Source of the DNA: Cupriavidus numazuensis | GTDB taxonomy: Bacteria; Pseudomonadota; Gammaproteobacteria; Burkholderiales; Burkholderiaceae | Direction of reading: 5' to 3' | Length of the DNA: 61,691 nucleotides | Assembly (NCBI RefSeq): GCF_905397435.1 | Contig: NZ_CAJPVI010000051.1 | Location: forward strand, 1-61,691 | Shown here: positions 51,815 to 60,264 of the stretch, piece by piece | Numbering within the stretch: position 1 is the first letter of the stretch | Layout of the letters: each line of letters opens with the position of its first letter | The notes under the pieces: generated by a model | What the model was told of the DNA's origin: nothing | What the model saw: only the letters and a program-made list of their open reading frames with translations | Databases searched by the model: none | Program-made: the position numbers and the translations under genes

Positions 51815-54800
51815 TCACTGACGGGATTTCGCCAGGCTGGGTTCGAGCTCGTCCCAGCGCTTGGACGCAACATGCATCGCCCGCGCCTTCACGTGACCAA
51901 ATCCGCGGACGTCTGCAGGCAGGCTCGCGATTTGTTCGGCCACCGACATGTCAAAGCTGCCAGGCGAACCAGAGAGCGACTCAACGAAGGCGACATACCG
52001 ATCACGCCACGCCCGCTCCTGGAGGCGCTCTTCGGCGCGGCCGAAGGGGTCAAGACGCGTCTCCCGGATCCACTGCATCCGTGCGAGAACAGCCATCGGC
52101 CAGCGCATCCAGTGACCGAAAGTCCGCTTCCGAACTTCCTGGCCGGTGCCCAGCGACGGGGGGGCCAGATGGTACTTCAGCGACACGCCTTGCCCGAACT
52201 CGCGCTCAAGAGACTCTCGGAAACTTGCCGACACGAGAAGGCGCGCGACTTCGTACTCGTCCTTGTAGGCCATCATGCGGTAGAGCTGGCTGGCCAGCGT
52301 GGTAACCAGGCTCTCGGGCAGCGTACCGCTCGCCTTCTCCAGCAGCGTGCGATATCGCTTTGCATACTTTGCGCTCCAATAGACTTCCAGACGTTTCGCA
52401 CGGTCATCAATGAGCGCTGCCAGTGATTTCGGGGTGTCGGGAGTCCCCGTTCCCGCGAGCAGTGCGTCGACAAGCCTTGAGTCATCGGCCAGATGGCACC
52501 CTACCCGAAATGCCTCCAGATTCTTTGCTACGGCGGTACCGTTCAGTTCGATGGCGCGTTCGATGCTCTCGCGTTGCAACGCGATGCGGCCACACTGCCA
52601 CGCCATACCCAGCAACATCAGGTTAGCGAAGATCGCATCGCCCAGAACACGCGTTGCTATCTTGGCGGCAGGCATCGCAATGACGCGTCCCTGGTCCGTC
52701 TTCCCACGCAGGCGGGCAATCAGCTCGCTGATGGGCGCCGTCCAGTCGCGGGACTTGATAAACGCGGAAGTCGGGGCGGTGTCCAGGCTGACGATCGCGA
52801 GCGCGTTCTTGCGCAGCCGCGAGAGGGTTGCGCTGCTTCCGGCCACGACGGTATCCGCCCCAATCAGCAAATCGCACTGGTCGGCCGCAATCTTCGTTGC
52901 CGAGATCTCGTCGTCGCTCGCAGCAAGCTGCACGTACGAATAGACTGCGCCCCCCTTTTGCGCCATGCCGGCCATGTCCATCACGCGAACTGCCTTCTCT
53001 TCCAGATGTGCAGCCATGCCGAGCAATGCGCCAATGGTCACCACACCCGTGCCACCCACGCCGCTTACAACGATACGCAGCGGCGATGTCAGTGCCGGTA
53101 CCGTTGGCGTTACCGGCCATCCTTCCGGAATCTCGCCGGATCTGACGGGTTGCTTGATGTCACGCGCGTTGACGGTGACAAAGCTGGGACAAAAGCCATC
53201 CACGCATGACATGTCCTTGTTGCAGCTACTCTGGTTGATGCGACGCTTGATACCCAGTGGTGTCTCCACGGGTTCAACGGACAGGCAATTGGACTTCCTG
53301 GAGCAGTCGCCGCAGCCTTCACAGATTTCGTGGTTGATGAATGCTCTTTTCGCAGGGTCCGGATATTCCTTGCGCTTGCGCCGACGGCGTTTTTCGCTGG
53401 CGCACGTCTGCGCGTAGATCAGCGCGGTCACGCCGGGCACCACACGCAGTTCGCGCTGCACGGCATCCAGCTCGCTGCGGTGCCGCACCGTAACGCCGCT
53501 CGCGATGCCCTCGGCTTCGCTGATCAATTCAGGTTCGTCGCTCACGATGACCTGCCTTCCGACGCCCTCCGCGGCAAGCTGCCGCGTCAACTTCGCAACG
53601 CTGAGCTGGCCATCAACGTGCTGACCGCCAGTCATGCCAACGGCATCGTTGTAAAGGATCTTGTAGGTGATATTGACCTTCGCGGCGACGGCCTGGCGGA
53701 TGGCCATGTACCCCGAGTGAAAGTAGGTGCCGTCACCAAGGTTCGTGAAGACGTGAGATTCTTTCGTAAACGGTGCCGTACCCACCCAGTTCGCACCTTC
53801 GCCACCCATGTGCGTGAACGTCGCCGTTTCCCGATCCATGTTCAGTGCCAGGTAATGGCAGCCAATCCCCGCCAGCGCGCGGCTGCCCTCGGGAACAACG
53901 GTCGACGAATTATGGGGACACCCGCTGCAGAAATAGGGCTTGCGCTCCGCAATATCGATGACGCTGCGAGCTTCCCGCTCCGCGTACTCCATCGCCTGAA
54001 TGCGGGCTTCGATCAGTCGCCTGATATCTTCCGGAAGCGCGAACGCGAGCAATCGCGCGGCCAGCATCTTTGCGATGGGCTCCGGCTGAAGCTCGTAATG
54101 CCCGATCAATGGCGCTTCGGCACGCGGCGTACTCCATTCCCCGTGGTGCTCCGAGGACTTGCCAACCACCTGCGGCCGCATGTGATCCGGAAGGGAATAC
54201 AGTTCGTCCTTGATCTGGGTTTCAAGGATCGGGCGCTTTTCCTCGACGACGATAAGTTCCTGAAGTCCCGCAGCGAAGGCTCGAAGCCCGGAGGGCTCGA
54301 GCGGCCAGATCATGCCCACCCGGAAAAGGCGCAGGCCAATCCGCTGCGCCGGTTCGCCTTCCAGACCGAGCAGTCGCAGAGCCTCCACTGTATCGAGATA
54401 GGCCTTGCCGCTTGCGGCGATACCGATACGTGCATCGGCACAGGGCCATGTCACCTCGTTGATGGCATTGGCCCTTGCGTACGCAATCGCGGCCGGCAGC
54501 TTGTATCTGTATAGCCGCTCCTCCTGGGCGAGCGCCTGGTCCGGCCACCGAATATTCAACCCGCCGGGAGGCATCGGCGCACCGATATCCGTAACGGGAC
54601 GCACGCGATGGAGGCCCACGTCGACAGACGCCGACGTTTCCGCTATCTCGCTCACCAGCTTCATGGAGGCCCAGAGGCCCGTGATCCGCGACATGGCAAC
54701 GGCATGGACGCCGAAATCCAGCGTCTCCTGAAGCGACGTCGGATAGAAGATGGGCAATCCACACCCCATCATGACGAACTCTGACTGATGCGGAATGCTT

Positions 54801-55303
54801 GAAGACTTGCAGGAGTGGTCGTCGCCAAACAGGGCCAGGGCACCGCCATGCGCCGCGGTGCCGGCCAGGTTGGCGTGCCGGAACACATCGCCCGACCGGT
54901 CGGCCCCTGGTCCTTTGCCATACCAGTAACCTACGACACCGTCGAACTTGCCCTGACCCGCCAGGTGGGCTTGCTGCGTACCCCAGCATGCGGTGGCGGC
55001 CAGGTCTTCGTTGACACCCGGCTGGAATACCACGTCATGGGCCTTCAGGTGCTTCCCGGCCTGCCAGAGGGACGTGTCGAAGGAGCCAAGCGGCGAGCCT
55101 CGATAGCCGGAAATGAAGCCAGCGGTCCGAAGGCCCTGCATGCCATCGCGACGCTGCTGGGCGAGTGCCAGGCGTACCAATGCCTGCATCCCGTTCATGT
55201 AGGCTTGCCCTTCGTCGCGAAGGTACTTGTCATCGAGCGAAGCCGGCTTCGATGCGACCGGCTTTACCGGGATAACGGCGGGGATAACTGCGGTGTGTGT
55301 CAT
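51815..55303 (-). CDS. Fused indolepyruvate:ferredoxin oxidoreductase (IorA-IorB type)
   Basis: A 1162-residue single-chain 2-oxoacid:ferredoxin oxidoreductase. The N-terminal pyrimidine-type domain has GFISGYRGSPLGSFDTSLW; the ThDP domain has CSGCPHNSSTVVPEGSRALAG-type sequence and TNLGDGTYFHSGYMAIRQ; a ferredoxin-like cluster segment is CEGCGDCSRKSNCLSVEP; and the C-terminal gamma domain begins RIVVSGVGGTGVVTIGALLG. Aerobic proteobacteria use such fused enzymes to oxidise aryl-pyruvates to aryl-acetyl-CoA. It is last in the minus-strand series Rieske oxygenase-hemerythrin-Bug-FAH-IOR, 295 bp after FAH. Oxygen sensitivity is expected from its [4Fe-4S] centre. Confidence 0.92.
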   Translation of the reverse strand: MTHTAVIPAVIPVKPVASKPASLDDKYLRDEGQAYMNGMQALVRLALAQQRRDGMQGLRTAGFISGYRGSPLGSFDTSLWQAGKHLKAHDVVFQPGVNEDLAATACWGTQQAHLAGQGKFDGVVGYWYGKGPGADRSGDVFRHANLAGTAAHGGALALFGDDHSCKSSSIPHQSEFVMMGCGLPIFYPTSLQETLDFGVHAVAMSRITGLWASMKLVSEIAETSASVDVGLHRVRPVTDIGAPMPPGGLNIRWPDQALAQEERLYRYKLPAAIAYARANAINEVTWPCADARIGIAASGKAYLDTVEALRLLGLEGEPAQRIGLRLFRVGMIWPLEPSGLRAFAAGLQELIVVEEKRPILETQIKDELYSLPDHMRPQVVGKSSEHHGEWSTPRAEAPLIGHYELQPEPIAKMLAARLLAFALPEDIRRLIEARIQAMEYAEREARSVIDIAERKPYFCSGCPHNSSTVVPEGSRALAGIGCHYLALNMDRETATFTHMGGEGANWVGTAPFTKESHVFTNLGDGTYFHSGYMAIRQAVAAKVNITYKILYNDAVGMTGGQHVDGQLSVAKLTRQLAAEGVGRQVIVSDEPELISEAEGIASGVTVRHRSELDAVQRELRVVPGVTALIYAQTCASEKRRRRKRKEYPDPAKRAFINHEICEGCGDCSRKSNCLSVEPVETPLGIKRRINQSSCNKDMSCVDGFCPSFVTVNARDIKQPVRSGEIPEGWPVTPTVPALTSPLRIVVSGVGGTGVVTIGALLGMAAHLEEKAVRVMDMAGMAQKGGAVYSYVQLAASDDEISATKIAADQCDLLIGADTVVAGSSATLSRLRKNALAIVSLDTAPTSAFIKSRDWTAPISELIARLRGKTDQGRVIAMPAAKIATRVLGDAIFANLMLLGMAWQCGRIALQRESIERAIELNGTAVAKNLEAFRVGCHLADDSRLVDALLAGTGTPDTPKSLAALIDDRAKRLEVYWSAKYAKRYRTLLEKASGTLPESLVTTLASQLYRMMAYKDEYEVARLLVSASFRESLEREFGQGVSLKYHLAPPSLGTGQEVRKRTFGHWMRWPMAVLARMQWIRETRLDPFGRAEERLQERAWRDRYVAFVESLSGSPGSFDMSVAEQIASLPADVRGFGHVKARAMHVASKRWDELEPSLAKSRQ

Positions 55304-55439
55304 ATCATTCTGTCATTTATGGGCGCTGCCACTGCATCGCCAGTCAGCCGAGCCGCCACTCCATCGCGCCCGAGTGCGTAGCAGCACCCCGGTTCGAAGG
55401 GCCAACCCCAGTCGCGCATATTTCTCGCTGACGTCTGCC

Positions 55440-55556
55440 AGGCGAACGGGCCGTTCGCGCTGCCACTCAGCTTTGCGCCGTTGCAGTTCGCTGTCCGCGA
55501 CCAGCAAGTCGATCGTGCCCTCGTTGGCATCGATGCGGGGATTGAAGGCCGAAGGG
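55440..55556 (-). pseudogene. Remnant of an IlvD/Edd-family dehydratase
   Basis: A minus-strand frame reads NPRIDANEGTIDLLVADSEL followed by QRRKAEWQRE, matching the C-terminal region of dihydroxy-acid or sugar-acid dehydratases (I-D-x-x-x-G-T-I-D-x-L-V-x-x-x-E-L-x-x-R). Nothing upstream or downstream continues the family. It lies in the 295 bp gap between the FAH and IOR genes. Family assignment rests on this short stretch. Confidence 0.45.
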
Positions 55557-55598
55557 CTTAGCCCCCTTCCCAGGGAGAGAGAGCACGCCAGGTCCCGC

Positions 55599-56945
55599 TC
55601 AATTGTTTGGCAGCACCGTCGATCCAGCCTCGCCGAACCCGATCCTTCGGAAGCCGTCCGCTTCGCAGTACGCCCGCACGGTCACCGTATCGCCGTCCTC
55701 GACGAAGCCCCGGCGTTCGCCAGTGGGCATATCCACCGCGGCCTGGCCGCCCAGCGTTAGCTCGAACATGCAGCCACACTCGTCTGCGCCCGGACCGGAA
55801 ATCGTCCCCGTGCCGATCATGTCGCCCTGCTCGAGGCTGCAACCAGTCGACGTGAAATGAGCCACGAGCTGCGCGACCGACCAGTACAAGTCGCGGGTGT
55901 TGCTCAGACCGAGCGAGACCGGGCCAAAGCCGCTTGCCTCGCCCTTCTCGGTCTGGAGCAGGATCTCGACTTTGACGTCGAGTGCTCCCCGCGTCCTATC
56001 CTGTGCCGAGTCCAGGTTGGGCAGGGGGTCGGGATACGGCGCGGAGCGCTCCCACGACCGACGGAAAGGCTCCAATGCGTCCCTGGTCACCACCCACGGC
56101 GAGATCGTCGTGGCGAAGTTTTTCGACAGGAACGGCCCCAGCGGCAAGCGTTCCCAGAACATGATGTCGCGCGACGTCCAGTCGTTGAGCACGCAAAACC
56201 CAAAGATGACGTCGTCGGCCTCGTCGACGCTCAAGGGGCGCCCCAGCTCGGTGTTCCTGGCGATAAAGATGCCCAGCTCGGCTTCGTAGTCCAGCTTCTG
56301 CGACGGGCCGAAGACCGGGGCGCCATCCTTGAACACGCCGGTTTGCCCCCTGGGGCGAAGAAAGCGCTGGCCGTTCGTCCTGATCGAAGAGGCCCGGCTG
56401 TGGAAGCCAACAGGATTCCAGATCATGTTCGGCTCGAGATGAGGATTCTCGGGGAGAGCAATCTTCGTGACCTTGTGAACGTGATGCACCGATGCGCCGT
56501 AGTCGGTAAAGTTGGCGATCTTGAACGGCAGGCCGAATTCCGCGTCGCGGATCGGCAGCAGGCACTCCCTGACAGCGCCGATCGCCTTGCTGTTATGCCG
56601 CAGGAGTCGCGACAGGCCGAGACGCAACGCCGACCAGTGTCCCTGCCCCAAATCCATCAGTGCAGTCATGGACGAGGCCCGGCACGCTTGTGCGGCCTGC
56701 CGCGCACTGCCGTCGAGCAGGCTCGTCACGGCCCCGATGTCCAGCACCTGGTTGCCGATGGCGGTGCCGACGCGAAACGTCTGCATCGATCCGGCACGGC
56801 GGAATACCGCGAGTGGAAGGTTCTGGATCGGAAAGTCCGTCGCGGGATCATTGGCCGACTCCACGAAGGATTTGAGCTCGGGATCATGCGTTTCGTTCAG
56901 GCGCAAAGCGCCTTCCGTATTGCCTGCATTGAAGATGTTTTTCAC
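55599..56945 (-). CDS. fahA: Fumarylacetoacetase
   Basis: A 448-residue fumarylacetoacetase of the two-domain type (about 420-450 residues). The N-terminal domain has LNETHDPELKSFVESANDP and FPIQNLPLAVFRRAG; the catalytic domain has DYGASVHHVHKVTKIALPEN, PVFGPSQKLDYEAELGIFIA with the metal-binding Glu pair, FCVLNDWTSRDIMFWERLPL, and LEQGDMIGTGTISGPGADEC. It cleaves fumarylacetoacetate to fumarate and acetoacetate at the end of homogentisate breakdown, and here may act on a related diketo acid. GTG at 56945 is taken as start because homology begins there and it clears the receptor gene. No homogentisate dioxygenase or maleylacetoacetate isomerase is nearby. Confidence 0.88.
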   Translation of the reverse strand: MKNIFNAGNTEGALRLNETHDPELKSFVESANDPATDFPIQNLPLAVFRRAGSMQTFRVGTAIGNQVLDIGAVTSLLDGSARQAAQACRASSMTALMDLGQGHWSALRLGLSRLLRHNSKAIGAVRECLLPIRDAEFGLPFKIANFTDYGASVHHVHKVTKIALPENPHLEPNMIWNPVGFHSRASSIRTNGQRFLRPRGQTGVFKDGAPVFGPSQKLDYEAELGIFIARNTELGRPLSVDEADDVIFGFCVLNDWTSRDIMFWERLPLGPFLSKNFATTISPWVVTRDALEPFRRSWERSAPYPDPLPNLDSAQDRTRGALDVKVEILLQTEKGEASGFGPVSLGLSNTRDLYWSVAQLVAHFTSTGCSLEQGDMIGTGTISGPGADECGCMFELTLGGQAAVDMPTGERRGFVEDGDTVTVRAYCEADGFRRIGFGEAGSTVLPNN

Positions 56946-57007
56946 GATTGAATTCCAGTATGAGGGGATGGCACCAAGCCGCATCGCGTCATGCGCAAGG
57001 GCGGAAT

Positions 57008-57994
57008 CTATTGGAGCGGCACGTTCGCCAATTTGACGATGCCCCGCCATTTTTCGATGTCTGCATCCATCATCCGCTGCGCGTCGGCCGAACTCTCCGC
57101 CGAGACGGGCCGAAGGCCGCGCGACGTCATCGCCTTCTGGAATTCGGGCTCGGCCAGTACCTTCTTCAGGGCAGCGTTGAGCCTGGCGATCACCGCCGCT
57201 GGCGTGCCCGCCGGCGCGGCAACGAAGCTGAGCGGGGTCAATTCGGCTTTTGGAAGACCTGCTTCCGCGATGGTCGGCACGTTGGGGAGGTCACCCTGCC
57301 GTTCCTTTCCGGTCGTGGCCAACGCACGGAGTCCGCCTTGCTGCAGCAGGGAGATCAGCCCCGGTACCAGTTCGACGGCCGCATCGACTTCCCCCCCTCG
57401 GACGGCGACCTCGAGCTTCGACAACGAGCCGTAGGGAACGATCAGGAAGTTCCCCTGTACCGAGGATTTCAGGAGTTCCGCCGCCAGATGCTGGATACCA
57501 CCGATCGTGTCACCCACGCCGATCGTGACCTTGCCGGGACGGGTCTTGATTTCCCGGACGAGGTCGCCGACATTCTTCAGCTTCGAGTTGCCATCCACCA
57601 CCAGCGCGAGGTCCGTCGACACGATTGGGGCAACCTGGATCAGATCCTTGCTCAGGTTGTACGGGTGCGACTTGAACAGCGATTCGGCAATGGCCGACTT
57701 GGTCCCGCAGATCATCAGCGTGTAGCCGTCGGGACTGGCACGAACCAGGCGCTTCACCGCGACTACGCCACCGGCTGCCGGAGCATTGTCAACGACGACG
57801 GGCACACCCAGGTTCGCGGTGAGCCTCTGGGCCACCAGGCGGGCGACCAGATCAGATGCACCGCCCGCGGCCGCCTGGACCACGAGGGTGATGGGGCGGC
57901 TGGGGAACTGGTCCGCGTGAGCTGTGCCTGCGACGAGGACAGACATCGCAACGGCGGAAGCCAGGCGCAGCATTTGTCTTCTGAACAGAAGCAT
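57008..57994 (-). CDS. Bug/TctC-family periplasmic receptor, paralogue of 50613
   Basis: A 328-residue receptor. The signal peptide (MLRLASAVAMSVLVAGTAHA) leads to FPSRPITLVVQAAAGGASD; VVDNAPAAGGVVAVKRLV, DGYTLMICGTKSAIAES and VTIGVGDTIGGIQHLAAEL follow. It matches the receptor at 50613 over nearly the whole chain but is on the other strand and lacks the direct-repeat operator. It stands between hemerythrin and FAH genes in a minus-strand operon, 62 bp before FAH. Ligand unknown; an aromatic acid fits its neighbours. Confidence 0.9.
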   Translation of the reverse strand: MLLFRRQMLRLASAVAMSVLVAGTAHADQFPSRPITLVVQAAAGGASDLVARLVAQRLTANLGVPVVVDNAPAAGGVVAVKRLVRASPDGYTLMICGTKSAIAESLFKSHPYNLSKDLIQVAPIVSTDLALVVDGNSKLKNVGDLVREIKTRPGKVTIGVGDTIGGIQHLAAELLKSSVQGNFLIVPYGSLSKLEVAVRGGEVDAAVELVPGLISLLQQGGLRALATTGKERQGDLPNVPTIAEAGLPKAELTPLSFVAAPAGTPAAVIARLNAALKKVLAEPEFQKAMTSRGLRPVSAESSADAQRMMDADIEKWRGIVKLANVPLQ

Positions 57995-58058
57995 GACTTG
58001 TCTCCTTGAATTTTTTATCGTGTGCGCGGGAACCGATTCACTCTCCCGCAGGGCGTAA

Positions 58059-58517
58059 CTACGTTGGCGACTGCATCATCCGGCGCAGGACCACAGGCGC
58101 CCCGCCGAAGCGCTCCTTGACGATCCAATGGGCAAGCGCGGAGTCGAGGTAGTCCGCATGGGCCGGAAACCAGCGTGCAAGTTCGGCCGCGAGCCGGCGG
58201 GCGACAAGGAGGGAACCTCCGTCAGCCAGCAGCGCCTGCACCTCCCTGACCGACTGCATCACGGCCTCGTGTTCCCTGACGTGGCAATCCATGCTGGGGA
58301 AGGCCGTGGTTTGCATCCATAGCAGCTCCTGCGAGAAGTGCGTCTCCGCGTGTATCGCGAACTCCGCAAGGTGATGCTTCAGCTCGTCGTCGGAACAGTT
58401 CAGCATGGCATTGACGATGGCGACGAACTCTTCATGCGTCTCGTCCATGGGCGGGTGGCCAAGCTTGAGCCTGTCGCACCATTCCAGGCTCGCCTGGTCA
58501 ACTGCGCTATCTGTCAT
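58059..58517 (-). CDS. Bacteriohemerythrin
   Basis: A 152-residue single-domain hemerythrin, an O2-binding protein with a diiron site in a four-helix bundle. Likely iron ligands are in LGHPPMDETHEEFVAIVNAM (His at about 20 and 28), FAIHAETHFSQELLWMQ (His, His and Glu) and MDCHVREHEAVM; FPAHADYLDSAL may supply the last His/Asp. The ATG at 58517 has GGAG 6-7 bases upstream; a longer frame from 58697 overlaps the oxygenase gene. It lies between the Rieske oxygenase and the Bug receptor. It may buffer or deliver O2 to the oxygenase, or protect the [4Fe-4S] oxidoreductase encoded downstream. Confidence 0.87.
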   Translation of the reverse strand: MTDSAVDQASLEWCDRLKLGHPPMDETHEEFVAIVNAMLNCSDDELKHHLAEFAIHAETHFSQELLWMQTTAFPSMDCHVREHEAVMQSVREVQALLADGGSLLVARRLAAELARWFPAHADYLDSALAHWIVKERFGGAPVVLRRMMQSPT

Positions 58518-58617
58518 AGCAATCTCCGATGCGGATGCCGGCCCTGCCACGGTTTCTTTCCCATTGCACGGGCCGTGCTGGCGCTCTGGAGGATCCGGAG
58601 GACCCCGACTACCTGGT

Positions 58618-59919
58618 TTATTGGGACGCCTTGGCCGCGAGGAATGCCTCGCGTGCCGCGACACGTTCCTCGCGAAGGACACGATTGTGGTAGTCATGCA
58701 TGTCCGTGCCCACGGGGATCATTTCCGCCGTGCCTCGCATGCCGGAATAAGGAATTCCGGTGCCATCGCCGTTCGGCCCGAGACCCATCACCACGCCTTC
58801 GGTCTCGAAGGACTTCAATCCACGAAGGAATAGCTGACGCATCCTTGCGATCACGAGGTCGCTGGCACCAAGATGCTCTTTGGTCCTGTCAACAATCGGG
58901 ATGCTGTCCGATACCGCCGCATCCTCTGCGCGCAGATCCTTGAAGCCGGACCAGTGCCCATTCGCCATGGCATCGCGATCCTGGCCAAAATTCTCGCTGT
59001 TGCGATCCACACTGTTCGAAAGGAAATCGTCGGGATCGACGAAGAACAGGCCATCGCGGTCGTTCGTCTTCGCCAACTCCTCCCACCATTCCTGGGGATG
59101 GTTCAGGTCCCATTCCATACGCCAGAATGCAGCGCGCGTATTGTTGATCGGAACCATGTACAGAAGGCGCCCTTCCTCTTCCCGGGTCGCACCATTGAGG
59201 ATTGTGAACGGCGCAACATACTCCGTGACCCGAAGCGAAATGGAGCCGTCACCGCGATCACGCTGTGCGTATGCCTGCAGACCATAGGGCGTCTCGACGA
59301 CACTCAGCTTGGGCGCGTTGTTGCCTTTCACTTGTATGGCGGTGGGTAGCGTGTTGGCCACACCGCTCGAGTGGAGCAGGCCGATGTGAGACGAGTCAAG
59401 CAAGGTTTCGAGATTCTGCGCCCAGCTTGACTGGCAATACCCGACGCGCGGGCGACGGTATTCCGCCGGAGCACTGAAGTATTCGTAGTCGGGAAATACC
59501 GGGGGCTCGCCATCCCCGAGATAGACCCAGCACACGCCGCCCGCTTCGTGGACACGATAGGACTTGACCTTGACGGTATTGCAGAAATTCGGATTGGCCT
59601 CGGACGGCGTATCGATGCATTTTCCCGTGACATCGAATTTCCAGCCGTGGAAGATGCAGGTCAGCGCATTGTCGCCACTGCGGCCCAGTACAAGCGAGGC
59701 GCCGCGATGCGGACATTGCTCATCAAGGAAGCCAAGCCTGCCGTCGGCGGCGCGAAACGAGATATAGGTTTCGCCCAGCAATTCAACCTTGCGCGGAGCA
59801 CCATTTGCCACCAGCGCCTCGGAGCGCAGATATGGCAACCAATGACGCTTGCCCAATGCATTGATAACGGATCCTGGTCCGACTTCCGTGTAGCGGGTAT
59901 TTTCTTCCTTGGAAAGCAT
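58618..59919 (-). CDS. Rieske non-haem iron oxygenase, alpha subunit (2)
   Basis: A 433-residue oxygenase of the phthalate-4,5-dioxygenase-like group. The cluster ligands are C-x-H in EQCPHRGASLVLGRSGDNAL (about residues 69-71) and C-x2-H in TCIFHGWKFDVTGKC. The mononuclear site is in QNLETLLDSSHIGLLHSSG with two His and a nearby Asp. It lacks a beta subunit, as normal for this group, and would use the reductase at 47072. GAGGAGACAAAG precedes the ATG. It is first in the minus-strand operon leading to IOR; the promoter has a Crp/Fnr-type site at 60094. Sequence differs strongly from oxygenase 1, so the substrates differ. Confidence 0.9.
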   Translation of the reverse strand: MLSKEENTRYTEVGPGSVINALGKRHWLPYLRSEALVANGAPRKVELLGETYISFRAADGRLGFLDEQCPHRGASLVLGRSGDNALTCIFHGWKFDVTGKCIDTPSEANPNFCNTVKVKSYRVHEAGGVCWVYLGDGEPPVFPDYEYFSAPAEYRRPRVGYCQSSWAQNLETLLDSSHIGLLHSSGVANTLPTAIQVKGNNAPKLSVVETPYGLQAYAQRDRGDGSISLRVTEYVAPFTILNGATREEEGRLLYMVPINNTRAAFWRMEWDLNHPQEWWEELAKTNDRDGLFFVDPDDFLSNSVDRNSENFGQDRDAMANGHWSGFKDLRAEDAAVSDSIPIVDRTKEHLGASDLVIARMRQLFLRGLKSFETEGVVMGLGPNGDGTGIPYSGMRGTAEMIPVGTDMHDYHNRVLREERVAAREAFLAAKASQ

Positions 59920-60069
59920 CTTTGTCTCCTCAATTCAATCGGATTAGCCGGATATCCGAGGGTTGCAATGAATGGCGGTTCAGCATTTCACGTCAAGGCA
60001 GGCGGCCGGGACAAAAGGCCGGAAGCGCTGCCGTGAAGGTGACGATGCAGGTCTACCGTGGTGAGGCAA

Positions 60070-60113
60070 GGATAAGTCGAGCCCGCGTGAGAGTCCGTCA
60101 GATTTCCGACAGA
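60070..60113 (-). promoter_or_regulatory. Crp/Fnr-type palindrome and -10 before Rieske oxygenase 2
   Basis: On the minus strand TCTGTCGGAAATCTGACGGA (60113-60094) carries the AAATCTGAC half seen in the other strong sites, with 5 of 7 arm pairs matching. TTATCC at 60075-60070 begins 28.5 bp from the centre. It would drive the long minus-strand operon from 59919 to 51815. Confidence 0.6.
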
Positions 60114-60201
60114 ACAGAGACTTCCAGCGTGAGGAGCCGTCATTCCTGAAAGGGGTCCTGATGCGGCACATCGGATCGCTCCGGGTCGGCAGGATCGTCG
60201 G

Positions 60202-60246
60202 TCTGTCATAAATCTGACAGAGGCGGCCAGGGATCCAAATTACCCT
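60202..60246 (+). promoter_or_regulatory. Crp/Fnr-type palindrome and -10 before SDR 3
   Basis: TCTGTCATAAATCTGACAGA (60202-60221) is a perfect palindrome in its 7-base arms (TCTGTCA/TGACAGA). TACCCT at 60241-60246 begins 29.5 bp from the centre, placing the site near -41.5. It is the best of the four copies. Together with the site at 60094 it fills the 345 bp divergent gap between Rieske oxygenase 2 and SDR 3. Confidence 0.75.
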
Positions 60247-60264
60247 GATCGAAAAGGAGGAATC

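Noticed and set aside
53330..54514. A 394-codon plus-strand frame inside the IOR gene
   Set aside because: Composition of an antisense shadow; the minus-strand ThDP and iron-sulphur motifs are unambiguous.
55300..55325. An ATAAATGACAGAA sequence upstream of IOR similar to the palindrome
   Set aside because: It lacks the first arm and the spacing is two bases short, so it is probably chance.
55857..56951. A 364-codon plus-strand frame opposite fumarylacetoacetase
   Set aside because: No domain, and the fumarylacetoacetase on the other strand explains the open frame.
58500..58520. A TCTGTCATAG half-site resembling the Crp/Fnr palindrome before hemerythrin
   Set aside because: It is only the start codon and first codons of the hemerythrin gene; no second arm and no -10 at the right distance.
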